Below are positions 50,467-59,785 of a DNA stretch of 64,000 nt, one piece after another. The stretch covers positions 3,918,311 through 3,982,310 of the forward strand of contig CM044966.1 in assembly GCA_024516035.1 (NCBI GenBank). Direction: 5' to 3'. The notes beneath the pieces were generated by a model, which was not told where the DNA came from, made no database searches, and worked only from the letters and a program-made list of their open reading frames with translations. How positions within the stretch are numbered: the first letter of the stretch is position 1; the number at the start of each line of letters is the position of its first letter. Made by a program: the position numbers and the translations under genes. The stretch is from Bactericera cockerelli (taxonomy: Eukaryota; Arthropoda; Insecta; Hemiptera; Triozidae).

Positions 50467-50734
50467 GTATTCGTGTTGTATTCGTCGTAAATTTGAAATA
50501 ATACCCAGTTTTTTCACATTTCTTCTATGAGTGGTTCGAATATTTTCGCAGGACCCTATTTTTTTATAATAGTTTGTTTCCCTTTGCAGATGGAGAATTT
50601 ATGTGAATAATATTTGGATTCTGTTGAAAGTCTTGAGAACAATGGTCATATAGCGAATAAGCTACTAGCATTTTTCATATTTTTTGCTTCTGTTAACAGT
50701 CTTAGGAGAGGATTCAAGATAATTACCACCCTTG

Positions 50735-50880
50735 TACAAGGTGTCTTATAAAATTATGTGGTCACAAACTCAAATGAATGTGGAAAAATTCATGGACTGA
50801 GTGAGATTCGAACCAACGCAACGCAACGGATCCCTACGCTAGCACAGCGACCTGGATTGCCAGACTAGCGCGTTAACAAT
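50735..50880 (-). mobile_element. SINE-C copy, minus strand
   Basis: ATGTGGTCACAAACTCAAAT, AAAATTCATGGACTGAGTGA, GATTCGAACCAACGCAACGC, CGACCTGGATTGCCAGACTA, GCGCGTTAAC: complement of SINE-C body, B box and A-box region. Confidence 0.75.
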
Positions 50881-51430
50881 TTTAATGAAAGTTTAAAAAG
50901 CTGTGGAGTTCATGTAAACGTAATTCAATTTGAAAACTAAGCGTGTCAACCCTTCCAATAATGGCTTTCAGTTTTTCACATGAAAAAATTAGAATTTTCA
51001 AATATTATTTTCCTAATGCCTTTTTCGTCAGCAGAATATTATTTTAGAATTATTATATATTAGTTACAAGAATTTCTAATGATCGAAATTTATCGGATGT
51101 AATGTAATATGTATTGGAAATTCTGGGAAGTAAAAAAAAAACTACAATACATGAATTGAACTTTTTTATTTATTCTCAAGCTCTCTGCTATGATTCGTCA
51201 TATTTATATCCACTCAGGTACTGAATCTACTGATTTATTCAAACACTTTACCAACATCACACGCAAAATTCAACACAAACTCGAGGTTGTAAAGAACTCA
51301 AGTTTCACAGGACGAGTTTTACTGTCGCATCCCCAAAGGAACTGAAGCGACACAGGAAAGAAGCGCATGGAAACAACAACATAAGAACACTAAAAAGTTG
51401 CGTTGTTTAGCATGAGGCACTTTGCGGAGA
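50881..51430. other. No gene seen; AT-rich
   Basis: No ORF or shared repeat identified. Confidence 0.4.
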
Positions 51431-51431
51431 A

Positions 51432-51860
51432 AGTGTGCGGGGGAGGAGAAAGAGAGAGAGAGGTGTATAAATAGGGGGAACAGAGAGAGAGAGTGAGAAA
51501 GAGAGAGACGGATACAGAGGAAAAAAAAGAGAGCGGTGTATAAGTAGGGGGAGCAGAGAGTGAGAGAGAGAAGGAGAGAGGGAGATAGAGAAGGAGAGAG
51601 GGAGGGAGAGACAGAGGGAGGGAGAGAGAGGGAGGGAGAGAGTGAGAGGGAGAGGGGCAGAGAGATAGGATAAGAAAGAGAGGAAGAGAGAGAGAGCTAG
51701 AGCTAGAGAAGGAGGGAAAGAGAGAAAAAGTGAGAGAGATAGGATAAGAAAAAGTAAGAGGGAGGGATAAGATAAGAATGAGAGAGAAAGAGAGAAGGAG
51801 AGAGATAGGATAAGAAGGAGAGAGGGAGATACTTTAAAGTAAAGAGAGAGAAAAAAATAT
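51432..51860. repeat. GA-rich tract
   Basis: GA and GGGA repeats with two copies of GTGTATAARTAGGGGGA, then several AGATAGGATAAGAA sub-repeats. Confidence 0.9.
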
Positions 51861-52074
51861 AATTAGGTAGAAAGATTAGAAAGTTCCACAAGAGAAGCAC
51901 CAATAATCACACCAACCTCTATGAGATTTATTGTGACCAGTTGATCCTCTTTGAATTTGAATTATTTGCTATATTGGCAATAAATTATTATTACAAAACA
52001 GTTATGTATCTCTAAAGCTAATTTTATTCTAACTTATATAAAGGTAAACTTTAATGTCCTATTATCCTGATTGT

Positions 52075-52165
52075 AAGTAGTCTGGACGGAAGTTTTACCC
52101 TCTATTCGCTGGGAATCGTATCAGCTACCCGGGAATCTTTTTGTGAACCAGTGTTGACAGGCCGA
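52075..52165 (-). mobile_element. Tail fragment of the 5S/tRNA SINE tail family
   Basis: TCTGGACGGAAGTTTTACCC, TCTATTCGCTGGGAATCGTA, TCAGCTACCCGGGAATC: a worn complement of the tail at 62375-62460. Confidence 0.5.
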
Positions 52166-52249
52166 GATTCGTACAAAAGCGAGCCATAAGTCGAGAAAAT
52201 CACCCCCAAAAACATTAGAATAGGCAAAGTGAAAAAAGAAAGAATGACA

Positions 52250-52705
52250 ATGGTGGTCAAGTGGTTAACCGCGCTAGTCTGGTCAAAAAGTTCAATGCTT
52301 TTGGTAGTCAAGCGGTTGAGGAGCTAGTCTGGTAATCAAGCTAGTCAGCAATGATTGAAGATGGTGCAGGAGTAGAGTATATATGCAAATAAATAAATAT
52401 ACATATCAGTATTTCATGAAAAAAGTGATACGCTGGAATCCCACCTAGAGCATGAATTTTTCCTCATTAATTTGAGTACATCACCACCATGATAATAACA
52501 CCCGTACTTATGAACAGAAAACGTCGTCTGAGCAATGTCTCAAGCGTGATTTCCTTTAATATTATAGGCCAATACATTGCTTGAGACATTGCTCAGACAA
52601 CATTCGCTGTTCATAAATACGACTGTAAGACTCTGAAGGTTAGGTGGTAGAAAATGCTCAGAGTATTAACCTCGCCTGGTGGTCACCTTTGACTAAAGAG
52701 TGTTA
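52250..52705 (+). mobile_element. SINE-C, two heads and a tail with insertions
   Basis: GTGGTCAAGTGGTTAACCGC at 52252 and TGGTAGTCAAGCGGTTGAGG at 52302 are two heads in tandem. Body TAGAGCATGAATTTTTCCTC at 52448. An inserted inverted repeat (GCAATGTCTCAAGC at 52530 and GCTTGAGACATTGC at 52577). Tail GGTGGTAGAAAATGCTCAGA at 52643. Confidence 0.65.
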
Positions 52706-52975
52706 TTATTTTAATATACGAATGGATTTCACACGACAAGAGTCCTACGATTTGAGTCTCCTATCCCTTTTTCTTTCTCCCTCTGTCTCTAACTCTCTCC
52801 ATCTCTCTGTCTCTTACAACCACACGTTTTGAGAGCTCGCATTTTACGACCTCGTTGAAAATCACGTAATCTTGAGTGTGGGTACGGGGAGGGACCAGAG
52901 GGGCATGGAGGGGTTAAGTACCCAGGCTTTCTCGGTACAGTAAATAATTTTATGTTCAACGGTTGAGGAGACTAG

Positions 52976-54233
52976 GGGTGGTATGCATAGTCATTCCTCA
53001 AATTGAGATCTCCTCAAATCGAGCATCCCTCGAAGTCTTCCTCAATGGAGGACGGATCCTCAAATTGAGTCTTGGTTGCATTGCATAGACAACTCCTTGA
53101 GTATGAGATGGTCTACCAGTGTTGCCAGAACTAAAACCCCGGTTTTCAGCGTGACGCATGCGCACATCTATGTTTATTATTTTCACTGTCCACAGAATTT
53201 CTCCAAGAAATTTTTACTTTCGAGTTTCGACTTTCGAAAACGAGATTGGATCAAACTCAGTTAATTATGTATTTTATTTTAATAGAGTAATTCAGTTTTC
53301 GTATTATTTATTATAGATTGTTTTTATTTGAGTGGGAGTACCTATCGAAATTCGCCTCTAAGAAAAAAGTCGGTCAACACCACGATTTTCTGATGATTCA
53401 AAAATAATAAAATTCCAATTATGGACACAATACTTCCTCGTGAATGACAATCATAATTTTCGACTTACCACTGTCGCTAAATTCTGAGTTTTTTTACTGA
53501 ATCTCTTGTACCTAGCAAAGTTCTCAAGCGATTATTATGTATTCAAATGGTGAAAAAAGAACACTGCCAATTATATGGACACAATACTTCCTCGTGAATG
53601 ACAATCATAATTTTCGACTTACCACTATCACTAAATTCTGAGATCTTTTACTGAATCTCTTGTATCTAGAAAAGTTCTCGAACGATTATTATGTTCAAAT
53701 GGTGAAAAAATACACTGCCAATTATGGACACAATACTTCATCGTGAATGGTAATCATAATTTTCGACTCTGTTATTGCTAAATTCTGAGATTTTTTGATA
53801 TGATTATTTTAAAACAAACTTTTCACTATTATAAATTAATAGAAAATTAAGCTAGAAAAAGTAATCAAATTTAAAAAAAAAAACAAATTTAATATTAGAA
53901 ATTATTGAAAGTAATAATAATATTGATAATCTAATATTATTGCCTTGATTATTTTAAAACAGACTTTTCATTATTACAAAAACTTGAAAAATACGCGAGA
54001 AAAAATAATCAAACTGAAAGTGATACAAAACAAATTCAAACTGATAAAAGCACAATTAGATTGAGGGAAGGTTTGAGGTAGCTCGCGATCTACCTTGAAC
54101 CGAGGAGCTCTCCTCAACTATTGAGGAGCCTTCCTCAAAAAATGTAATCAAGGGAGGTTCATGCATACGAAAATGCTATTGAGGGAAGGTTTGAGGAAGA
54201 CCTCAATTTGAGGAACGACTATGCATACCACCC
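52976..54233. mobile_element. 1258-bp TIR element with internal tandem repeats
   Basis: Ends GGGTGGTATGCATAGTCATT and AACGACTATGCATACCACCC, flanked by TAG on both sides (52973-52975 and 54234-54236). A 3-bp duplication suggests a PIF/Harbinger-like origin. Sub-terminal CCTCAAATTGAG motifs recur near both ends. The middle (53418-53800) has about three copies of a roughly 150-bp unit starting ATTATGGACACAATACTTCC. No transposase. Confidence 0.7.
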
Positions 54234-54235
54234 TA

Positions 54236-54845
54236 GGAGAGGCATTGAATGAGAGGGAGGAGAGGGAGAGTTTGATGGAAAGGAAGAGAGGGAATTTGAT
54301 GCGAGGGAAAAGAGGGGAAATTAGACGGATATTTTGTTGTGATGGGGGTAGAGAGGAAAACAGAGGGAGTATATGTTGAAGAGGGGGATTATATGTAAGA
54401 GAGGAGGCGGAATTTGATGATGGAAAGGAAGAAAGGGGAAATTTGAAGGCTACTTTGTGGTGGGGGGTGGGGTAGAGAGGGAAAAAGAGGGAGAAAATGT
54501 TGAAGAGGGAAATTATATGTAAGAGAGGAGAGGGAGAGTTTGATGTATAGTAGGAGAGGGGAATTTGTTGCAAGGGAAAAGAGGGCAAATCGGACGGATA
54601 TTTTGTTGTGGTGGGGAGAAAGAGGGAAACAGAGGGAGTAAATGTTGAAGAGGGGAATCGGTTGCAAGGGAAGAGAGAGGAAATTCGGAGAGGGAGGAAT
54701 AGAGGTACAGGAGGAATGTTTTTGTAGAGATTAGAGAGAAGGAGGAAAAAGAGAGAGAGAGAGAGAAGGAAGAAAGGGAGAGAGAGGAAATGTTGATGGA
54801 AAGATGGGATACGAAGAGCAAGAGAGAGAAAATATTAATGCAAAG

Positions 54846-54879
<34 letters not shown>

Positions 54880-55215
54880 AAGGGAGAGAGAGAGATAGAG
54901 TGAAAATGTTAATGCAAAGATAGGAGAGAGAGATAGTAGGGGGAGAGAGAGAGACAAAATGTTCATTCAGATATGGGAGAGGATGAGAGAAGGAGGAAGA
55001 GAGAGGGAGAGAAAGAGGGAGAGAGAGAGAGAGAAAGAGGGAGAGAGAGAGAGAAAGGGGAGAGAGAGAGAGAGAGAGATAAAGGAGAGAGAAGGAGAAA
55101 GGGGAGAGAGAGAGGAAATGTTGATGCAAAGATGGGAGAGGAATAAATTTTGGTGTGAAGGAGATACTTCATGGAGGCAGAGAGATTGGGGGGGGGGGGG
55201 GGGGGAGAACTTGTA
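54236..55215. repeat. 1-kb purine tract with higher-order repeats and a G18 run
   Basis: Nearly all A/G on the plus strand. About three modules of roughly 130-150 bp (GAATTTGATG ... TTTTGTTGTGATGGG ... ATGTTGAAGAGGG) give way to units of about 65 bp with AATGTTGATGCAAAGATGGG, then an uninterrupted G run at about 55187-55205. The minus-strand Ser/Leu/Pro frames are not genes. Confidence 0.9.
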
Positions 55216-55389
55216 GTGGTGATGGAGAGGGAAAGGGAGAGGGAGGGGGGAGAACATGTAATGGTGATGGTGGTAAGATAAAAGACATAAACCAGGCCAC
55301 TTCAATGATGATTAGAATGTAATGGGAGGAATTAATTAGTGTTGTGGAAGCCTGCAAGAGGTATTAAACATGATGTTGTAAGGTTAGTG

Positions 55390-56278
55390 CCAGCACAGTT
55401 AATACTTTGAAACTTGATGTTGTTGTAAGGTTACGGCTATCTCTGTAAATACTTTCTAACTTTTTTTTTTTTTCTTTTATTTTCTTTATTTTCTCTTCTT
55501 CTCAATTCGCTCCTATTTTTTCTCCTTCTCTCTACAACTCTACTACATTATCAGTTTCTTACCTTGTTTAAATTCTCTCCCTCTTCACATACTTTACTAT
55601 GATACAGAGATTAGTTTTAGTTAATTTGTTATTTTTATTATTTACTTACCTAAATTACTTTTTCCCTAACATCATTCATTACCTTTATAGTCTTAAGAAT
55701 TTAGTTTTAATTTAGTTTTAAGCACAACATTGTTAACACCGAAAGGTATCATTCAACAATAAAAAAACATTATTATAACTTACCGACCTCATGAGCTTGA
55801 TCGATAAGGCAGTGGACGAGTACAGTGGTCGGTGGTTCCAATCGAGGTCGGTGGTTCCAATCCCGGTTACAGCGTAGTTTTAGTAAACCGAGTTTGAGTA
55901 GTTGTGATATCACGAAAATGATGAAGACAAATATGATAACTACTTTCTAACTTGATGATGCTGTAAGATTACTGCTATCTCTGTAAATACTTTCTAACTT
56001 GATGTTGCTGTAAGGTTACTGCTATCTCTGTAAATACTTTCTAACTTGATGATGCTGTAAGGTTGCTGCTATCTCTGTAAATACTTTCTAGCTTGATGAT
56101 GATGTAAGGTTACTACTATCTCTGTAAATACTTTCTAGTTTGATGATGATGTAAGTTTACTGCTATCTCTGTATATATTTTCTAGCTTGATGTTGTAAGG
56201 TTACTGCTATCTCTGTAAATACTTTCTAACTTGATGTTGTTGTAAGGTTTCTGCTATCTCTGTAAATACTTTCTAAAA
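55390..56278. repeat. About 47-bp minisatellite, split by AT-rich DNA and SINE-B
   Basis: The unit is close to TACTTTCTAACTTGATGTTG, CTGTAAGGTTACTGCTATCT, CTGTAAA. Copies stand at 55390-55460 and 55940-56278. Between them is an insertion of about 480 bp whose right part is SINE-B. Confidence 0.88.
55780..55942 (+). mobile_element. SINE-B copy inside the minisatellite
   Basis: ACCGACCTCATGAGCTTGAT, a duplicated GAGGTCGGTGGTTCCAATC block in the B-box region, then AGTTTGAGTAGTTGTGATAT, CACGAAAATGATGAAGAC. Confidence 0.75.
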
Positions 56279-56378
56279 GCGAGGATAAATTTTCATGTCT
56301 CAACTGGGGTCCAAACCCACGAACTCTGTAATCTCTAGCTAAACAGCCTCTACCACCGGTGCTACCGAGACAGCCAAA
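56279..56378 (-). mobile_element. SINE-A head
   Basis: Complement gives TGTCTCGGTAGCACCGGTGG and GTGGGTTTGGACCCCAG: A- and B-box regions with substitutions. Confidence 0.65.
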
Positions 56379-56512
56379 TGAGAAAACTTACAGTAAAATT
56401 ACCTAGAAGTGTTTAGGTGGTTCATTTGAACCACCTGAGTTGACACCTTGATTTATATACCTGAAACAGAAAATCAAAGTTTTGTATTAAAATTGTTACC
56501 AAGTATTGAACC

Positions 56513-56640
56513 GACCTCAGTAGCTTCAACCATAAGGAAGTAGACTTGTTAACCTGAAGATGGTTGGTTCAAGTCTCAAAATTAATACATTTTTAGTTTG
56601 AGTAAAAAAATTGTGGATTGATAAAAACAAATATATTTTT
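56513..56640 (+). mobile_element. SINE-B copy, diverged
   Basis: AACCGACCTCAGTAGCTTCA, ACCATAAGGAAGTAGAC, GGTTGGTTCAAGTCTC. Confidence 0.65.
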
Positions 56641-56684
56641 TTTTAAGATGATTGTTTCAAATCCTTTTCATATTTCGAAGCCAA

Positions 56685-56940
56685 GAAACAGGAGCTACTG
56701 TAGACGCTTGTGGTCTGTGTTGTAGCCTGCCCATCCCGTAGTATGCCTCCCCTCTGATGGGCGAGAAGTGACACAATACTTCCCATTTATGTGCTGGGTC
56801 AACACGAGCGCACCGGAAGGTATCCCTTTCAAACAACTGTAACCAAGTCTTGAATACAATTTTTATCGGCGCGGGGGTTTGAACCCAGAACCTTCCGCAT
56901 GGCAAGCAAGTGTTTAACCACTGATAAAATTGATTTTGGT
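56685..56940 (-). mobile_element. SINE-D copy
   Basis: Complement of TGTAGACGCTTGTGGTCTGT, TCCCGTAGTATGCCTCCCCT, GCACCGGAAGGTATCCCTTT, GGCGCGGGGGTTTGAACCCA, GAACCTTCCGCATGGCAAGC. The 82-codon frame here is only this SINE. Confidence 0.8.
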
Positions 56941-57080
56941 ATCAAGCATTGATGTTCGATGTACTCAGGACAATATAGACTTGAGCATAATCCAGTGCAT
57001 GGATCCGAGGATCAGATCCATCCAATACATTAAATCTTCTTTATTTATTTGAGGCTATTAAAGGAACTATCATCATCATC

Positions 57081-57928
57081 ATAAAGTGGCGTCATCGTGA
57101 ACGATGGTAGCCGGCCATTGCAGTAATGACTCTGCACTTCTACCACTCTCTAAACAAGGAGGCTAATAATTGACAACGGCCCCCAGAACCAAGCCAATGC
57201 TGGTCTACTCCCTGTTTATAGTTCCCCAGCCAGACTGCTGGTCTACTCCCTGTTTATAGTCCCCCAGCCCGACTGCTGGTCTACTTCCTGTTTATAGTCC
57301 CTCAGCCAGACTGCTGGTCTACTCCCTGTTTATAGTCCCCCAGCCAGACTGCTGGTCTACTCCCTGTTTCTAGTCCCCCAGCCAGACTGCTGGTCTACTC
57401 CCTGTTTATAGTTCCCCAGCCAGACTGCTGGTCTACTCCCTGTTTATAGTCCCCCAGCCCGACTGCTGGTCTACTTCCTGTTTATAGTCCCTCAGCCAGA
57501 CTGCTGGTCTACTCCCTGTTTATAGTCCCCCAGCCAGACTGCTGGTCTACTTCCTGTTTATAGTCCCCCAGGCAGACTATAAAGAATTATAAAATACATA
57601 TTACACAAATTGAAAACATATAAATAAATATAAAATGATATAAAAATCACATAATATGTAATAGTTAGATGCTGGCGGGCTGGCGCCATCTTCAAAGGTT
57701 GTTGAAAAAGGTTAGTGGGTGAATTTTTTTTTTTTTGAAAATTAACCTTGTCTTTTTTTAATTCTTTATTAATTGGCTGCGGGACTATAAACAGGGAGTA
57801 GACCAGCATTGGCTTGGTTCGGGGGGCCCTTGTCAATTATTAGCCTCCTTGTAAAGACAGTGGTAGAAGTGCTCAGTCATTCCGCCACTGTCTGGCTACC
57901 ATCGTTCACGATGACGCCACCCTATGAT
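57081..57928. mobile_element. Foldback element 8 with tandem repeats in one arm
   Basis: Ends ATAAAGTGGCGTCATCGTGA and TCACGATGACGCCACCCTAT. Arms of about 150 bp (57081-57230 and 57783-57928) reach the shared AGCCAATGCTGGTCTACTCC and GGAGTAGACCAGCATTGGCT. The innermost part of the left arm has expanded into about ten 38-bp units (57205-57575; CTGGTCTACTCCCTGTTTAT, AGTCCCCCAGCCAGACTG). Confidence 0.85.
57205..57575. repeat. 38-bp minisatellite inside foldback 8
   Basis: About ten units. The order of variant units (GTTCCCC, AGCCCGACT, TTCCTG with GTCCCTC, GTCCCCC) repeats after five units, so an early array was itself duplicated as a block of about 190 bp. Confidence 0.9.
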
Positions 57929-57954
57929 TAATATTGGACATGTATTATTATACG

Positions 57955-58135
57955 TTTACTCTCCAATTATTATTTTTACAAATTTTTATAATTACAAATT
58001 AATATAAAATATAAGACAAGTAAAAAGAGATAAAAAAAAAGAAAAAATAAATAAATATATACAACATAATATTTGTCCTAACTAAAGGGCGGGGTTATTG
58101 TCTTTCGCAATCTGTTCCTCCCAACCCTTTGTGAC
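57955..58135 (-). mobile_element. LINE-A 3' end, hairpin diverged
   Basis: TCCTAACTAAAGGGCGGGGT, TATTGTCTTTCGCAATCTGT, TCCTCCCAACCC. The stem is ATTG/CAAT with weakened inner pairs. Confidence 0.7.
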
Positions 58136-58197
58136 CTTCAACTAAAAAGTATTCTTATGTTATTATACTTATTATATATGAAAAATACTTTTTACAG

Positions 58198-58381
58198 AAA
58201 ACAGACAATAAAAAACATCTTATTGTGCCGGGACTGCCAACAAAGTATTGCGGGGTTTCACCTTAAAAAAGTAGAAAACGCTCGCGGTTCGTTGAAATTC
58301 AAAATTGAATGTAAAAGCCCGCATTTGAAAAGTCATCTGAAATATTACATTTCGAAAAAAGATGCTGACGAGCATTGTTAA
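58198..58381 (+). CDS. Candidate terminal exon, unknown product
   Basis: Acceptor TACTTTTTACAG|A opens a frame: KQTIKNILLCRDCQQSIAGF, HLKKVENARGSLKFKIECK, SPHLKSHLKYYISKKDADEH, C, stop at 58381. Basic, with a CxxC pair and a later Cys and His, so zinc binding is possible. GC-richer than the flanks and not covered by a repeat family. The same frame extends upstream to 58157 without splicing. Function unknown. Confidence 0.3.
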
Positions 58382-58685
58382 GGAAACGTGGCATTTAGAA
58401 AATGTTGACCTTCATTCTGAGCTAAGTCATTTACCTTCTAGCATATAGAAAATGTTGACCTTTTTTTTTAAAAAAAAAAAAAAAACATTTTCTTCTGTTT
58501 GTTTTGAAAGATCAATTAATACCTACTAAACTTATATTTGACTTAGTCATTCACCTTCTGGGTAAATGAATGCATTGACCTTCCATATCAGAAGGTCATG
58601 GAATGAATGAAGTTTCTTTTTAAATTATTTCTTTTGAAAAAAGAATGTACAATTTTTTTTTATATACAATTTTTTTTATAAAGAT
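58382..58685. other. No gene; short direct repeats
   Basis: AGAAAATGTTGACCTTC-type and ACTTAGTCATTCACCTTCT-type motifs repeat at 58395, 58445 and 58540. AT-rich. Confidence 0.4.
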
Positions 58686-58689
58686 GAGT

Positions 58690-58962
58690 GTTTCACAGCC
58701 GTTTTTGTTTCGTAACCATTAAGCAGGAGCTACTGTAGACGCTTGTGGTCCATGTTTTAGCCTGCCTCCCCTCTGATGGGCGATAAGTGACCCAATACTT
58801 CTCATCCAGGTGCTGGGTCAACACGAGTTCACTGGAAGGTATCCCTTAAAAACAACTGTAACCCAGTTTTGAATACAAATTTTTGTCGGCGCGGGGGTTC
58901 GAACCCGGGACCTTCCGCATGCCAAGCGAGTGCTTAACCGCTGAGCTATTCGTGCGCTCTAT
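58690..58962 (-). mobile_element. SINE-D reference copy
   Basis: Minus strand: GCGCACGAATAGCTCAGCGG (A box), GGTCCCGGGTTCGAACCCCC (B box), GCGCCGACA, then the body CTTCCAGTGAACTCGTG and CACAAGCGTCTACAGTAGC. The tRNA-like arm is well kept and suggests recent activity. Confidence 0.85.
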
Positions 58963-59139
58963 AAAATTGAAATTTAAAGTAAAATTGAAGTTTAAAGCTA
59001 TAAAGTTAAATTTTAACGTTTCACGTTATTTTATTCATACAGTACATTATTTAATTGGATTTGATTTGTAAATATTTGATTAAAAATAAACTAAATCAAC
59101 ATATTGAATAGTTAGTTATGTATTTATTAAGTAAAGGGT

Positions 59140-59190
59140 TGGGTGAAAGAGATTGCCACAGGCAATAATACCGCCCTTTAGGTAGAACTT
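59140..59190 (+). mobile_element. LINE-A 3' end fragment, plus orientation
   Basis: GGGTTGGGTGAAAGAG, hairpin ATTGCC-ACA-GGCAAT, AATACCGCCCTTTAGGTAG. Confidence 0.7.
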
Positions 59191-59785
59191 TAGCTTCATT
59201 CTCTTTTCTGTTCTTGTTTTTTTGCTCAATCAATTTATTTTTTCTTTATATTTTCATTGCATTTTACTGTACGTATATATTTTGTCTTACCTAAAAAAGC
59301 ATAGTGATAATAATAATACTGTAAATGGGACGGAACATATTTGAGACGAAATCCGATATTGAAGCCTTACGATGACCGGACGGGATCCGGTATTGACATA
59401 TTGACGGGACGGAAAACGGTGAAAAAAAGTTATTCAGTGCCTCCCAGAGAAAAGGTCTGTAGGTCAATGAACCATGGAGAAATGAGTCATGAAGAGCTCG
59501 TAATGACTCAAACCTAGGCCCTCTTTCGATAATTGGCGTACTGACGCAGCTACTTTGCTATACAAGCATGTGTCAGCCACCCACCCCACCAAAAAAAAAA
59601 AAATCTGTCGTATGAGCATTACCTAAAGAAAATCAAAATCCGTGTCATGAACATTACAAATGTAAAGTACAGTTATTTTCATGGACTTGGAATTTTGTTA
59701 ATTACAAAAACATGAAGAAAATATAAGAAAGGGAAGAATTGAAAGAAAACTCCAATCAGTAACCCTTACTAGTAGTTTTGAGTTA
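59191..59785. other. No gene; one possible tRNA-like scrap
   Basis: 59505-59580 has CAAACCTAGGCCCTC and GACGCAGCTACTTTGCTA, perhaps a worn SINE head in complement. The rest is AT-rich. Confidence 0.35.

Noticed and set aside
52102..52311. Membrane-protein-like frame (VILSFFTLPILMFLGVIF)
   Set aside because: Lies across a SINE tail fragment and a SINE-C head; the hydrophobicity comes from AT-rich DNA.
56657..56905. 82-codon minus-strand frame with HKWEVLCHFSP
   Set aside because: SINE-D sequence; the same peptide style appears at other SINE-D copies.
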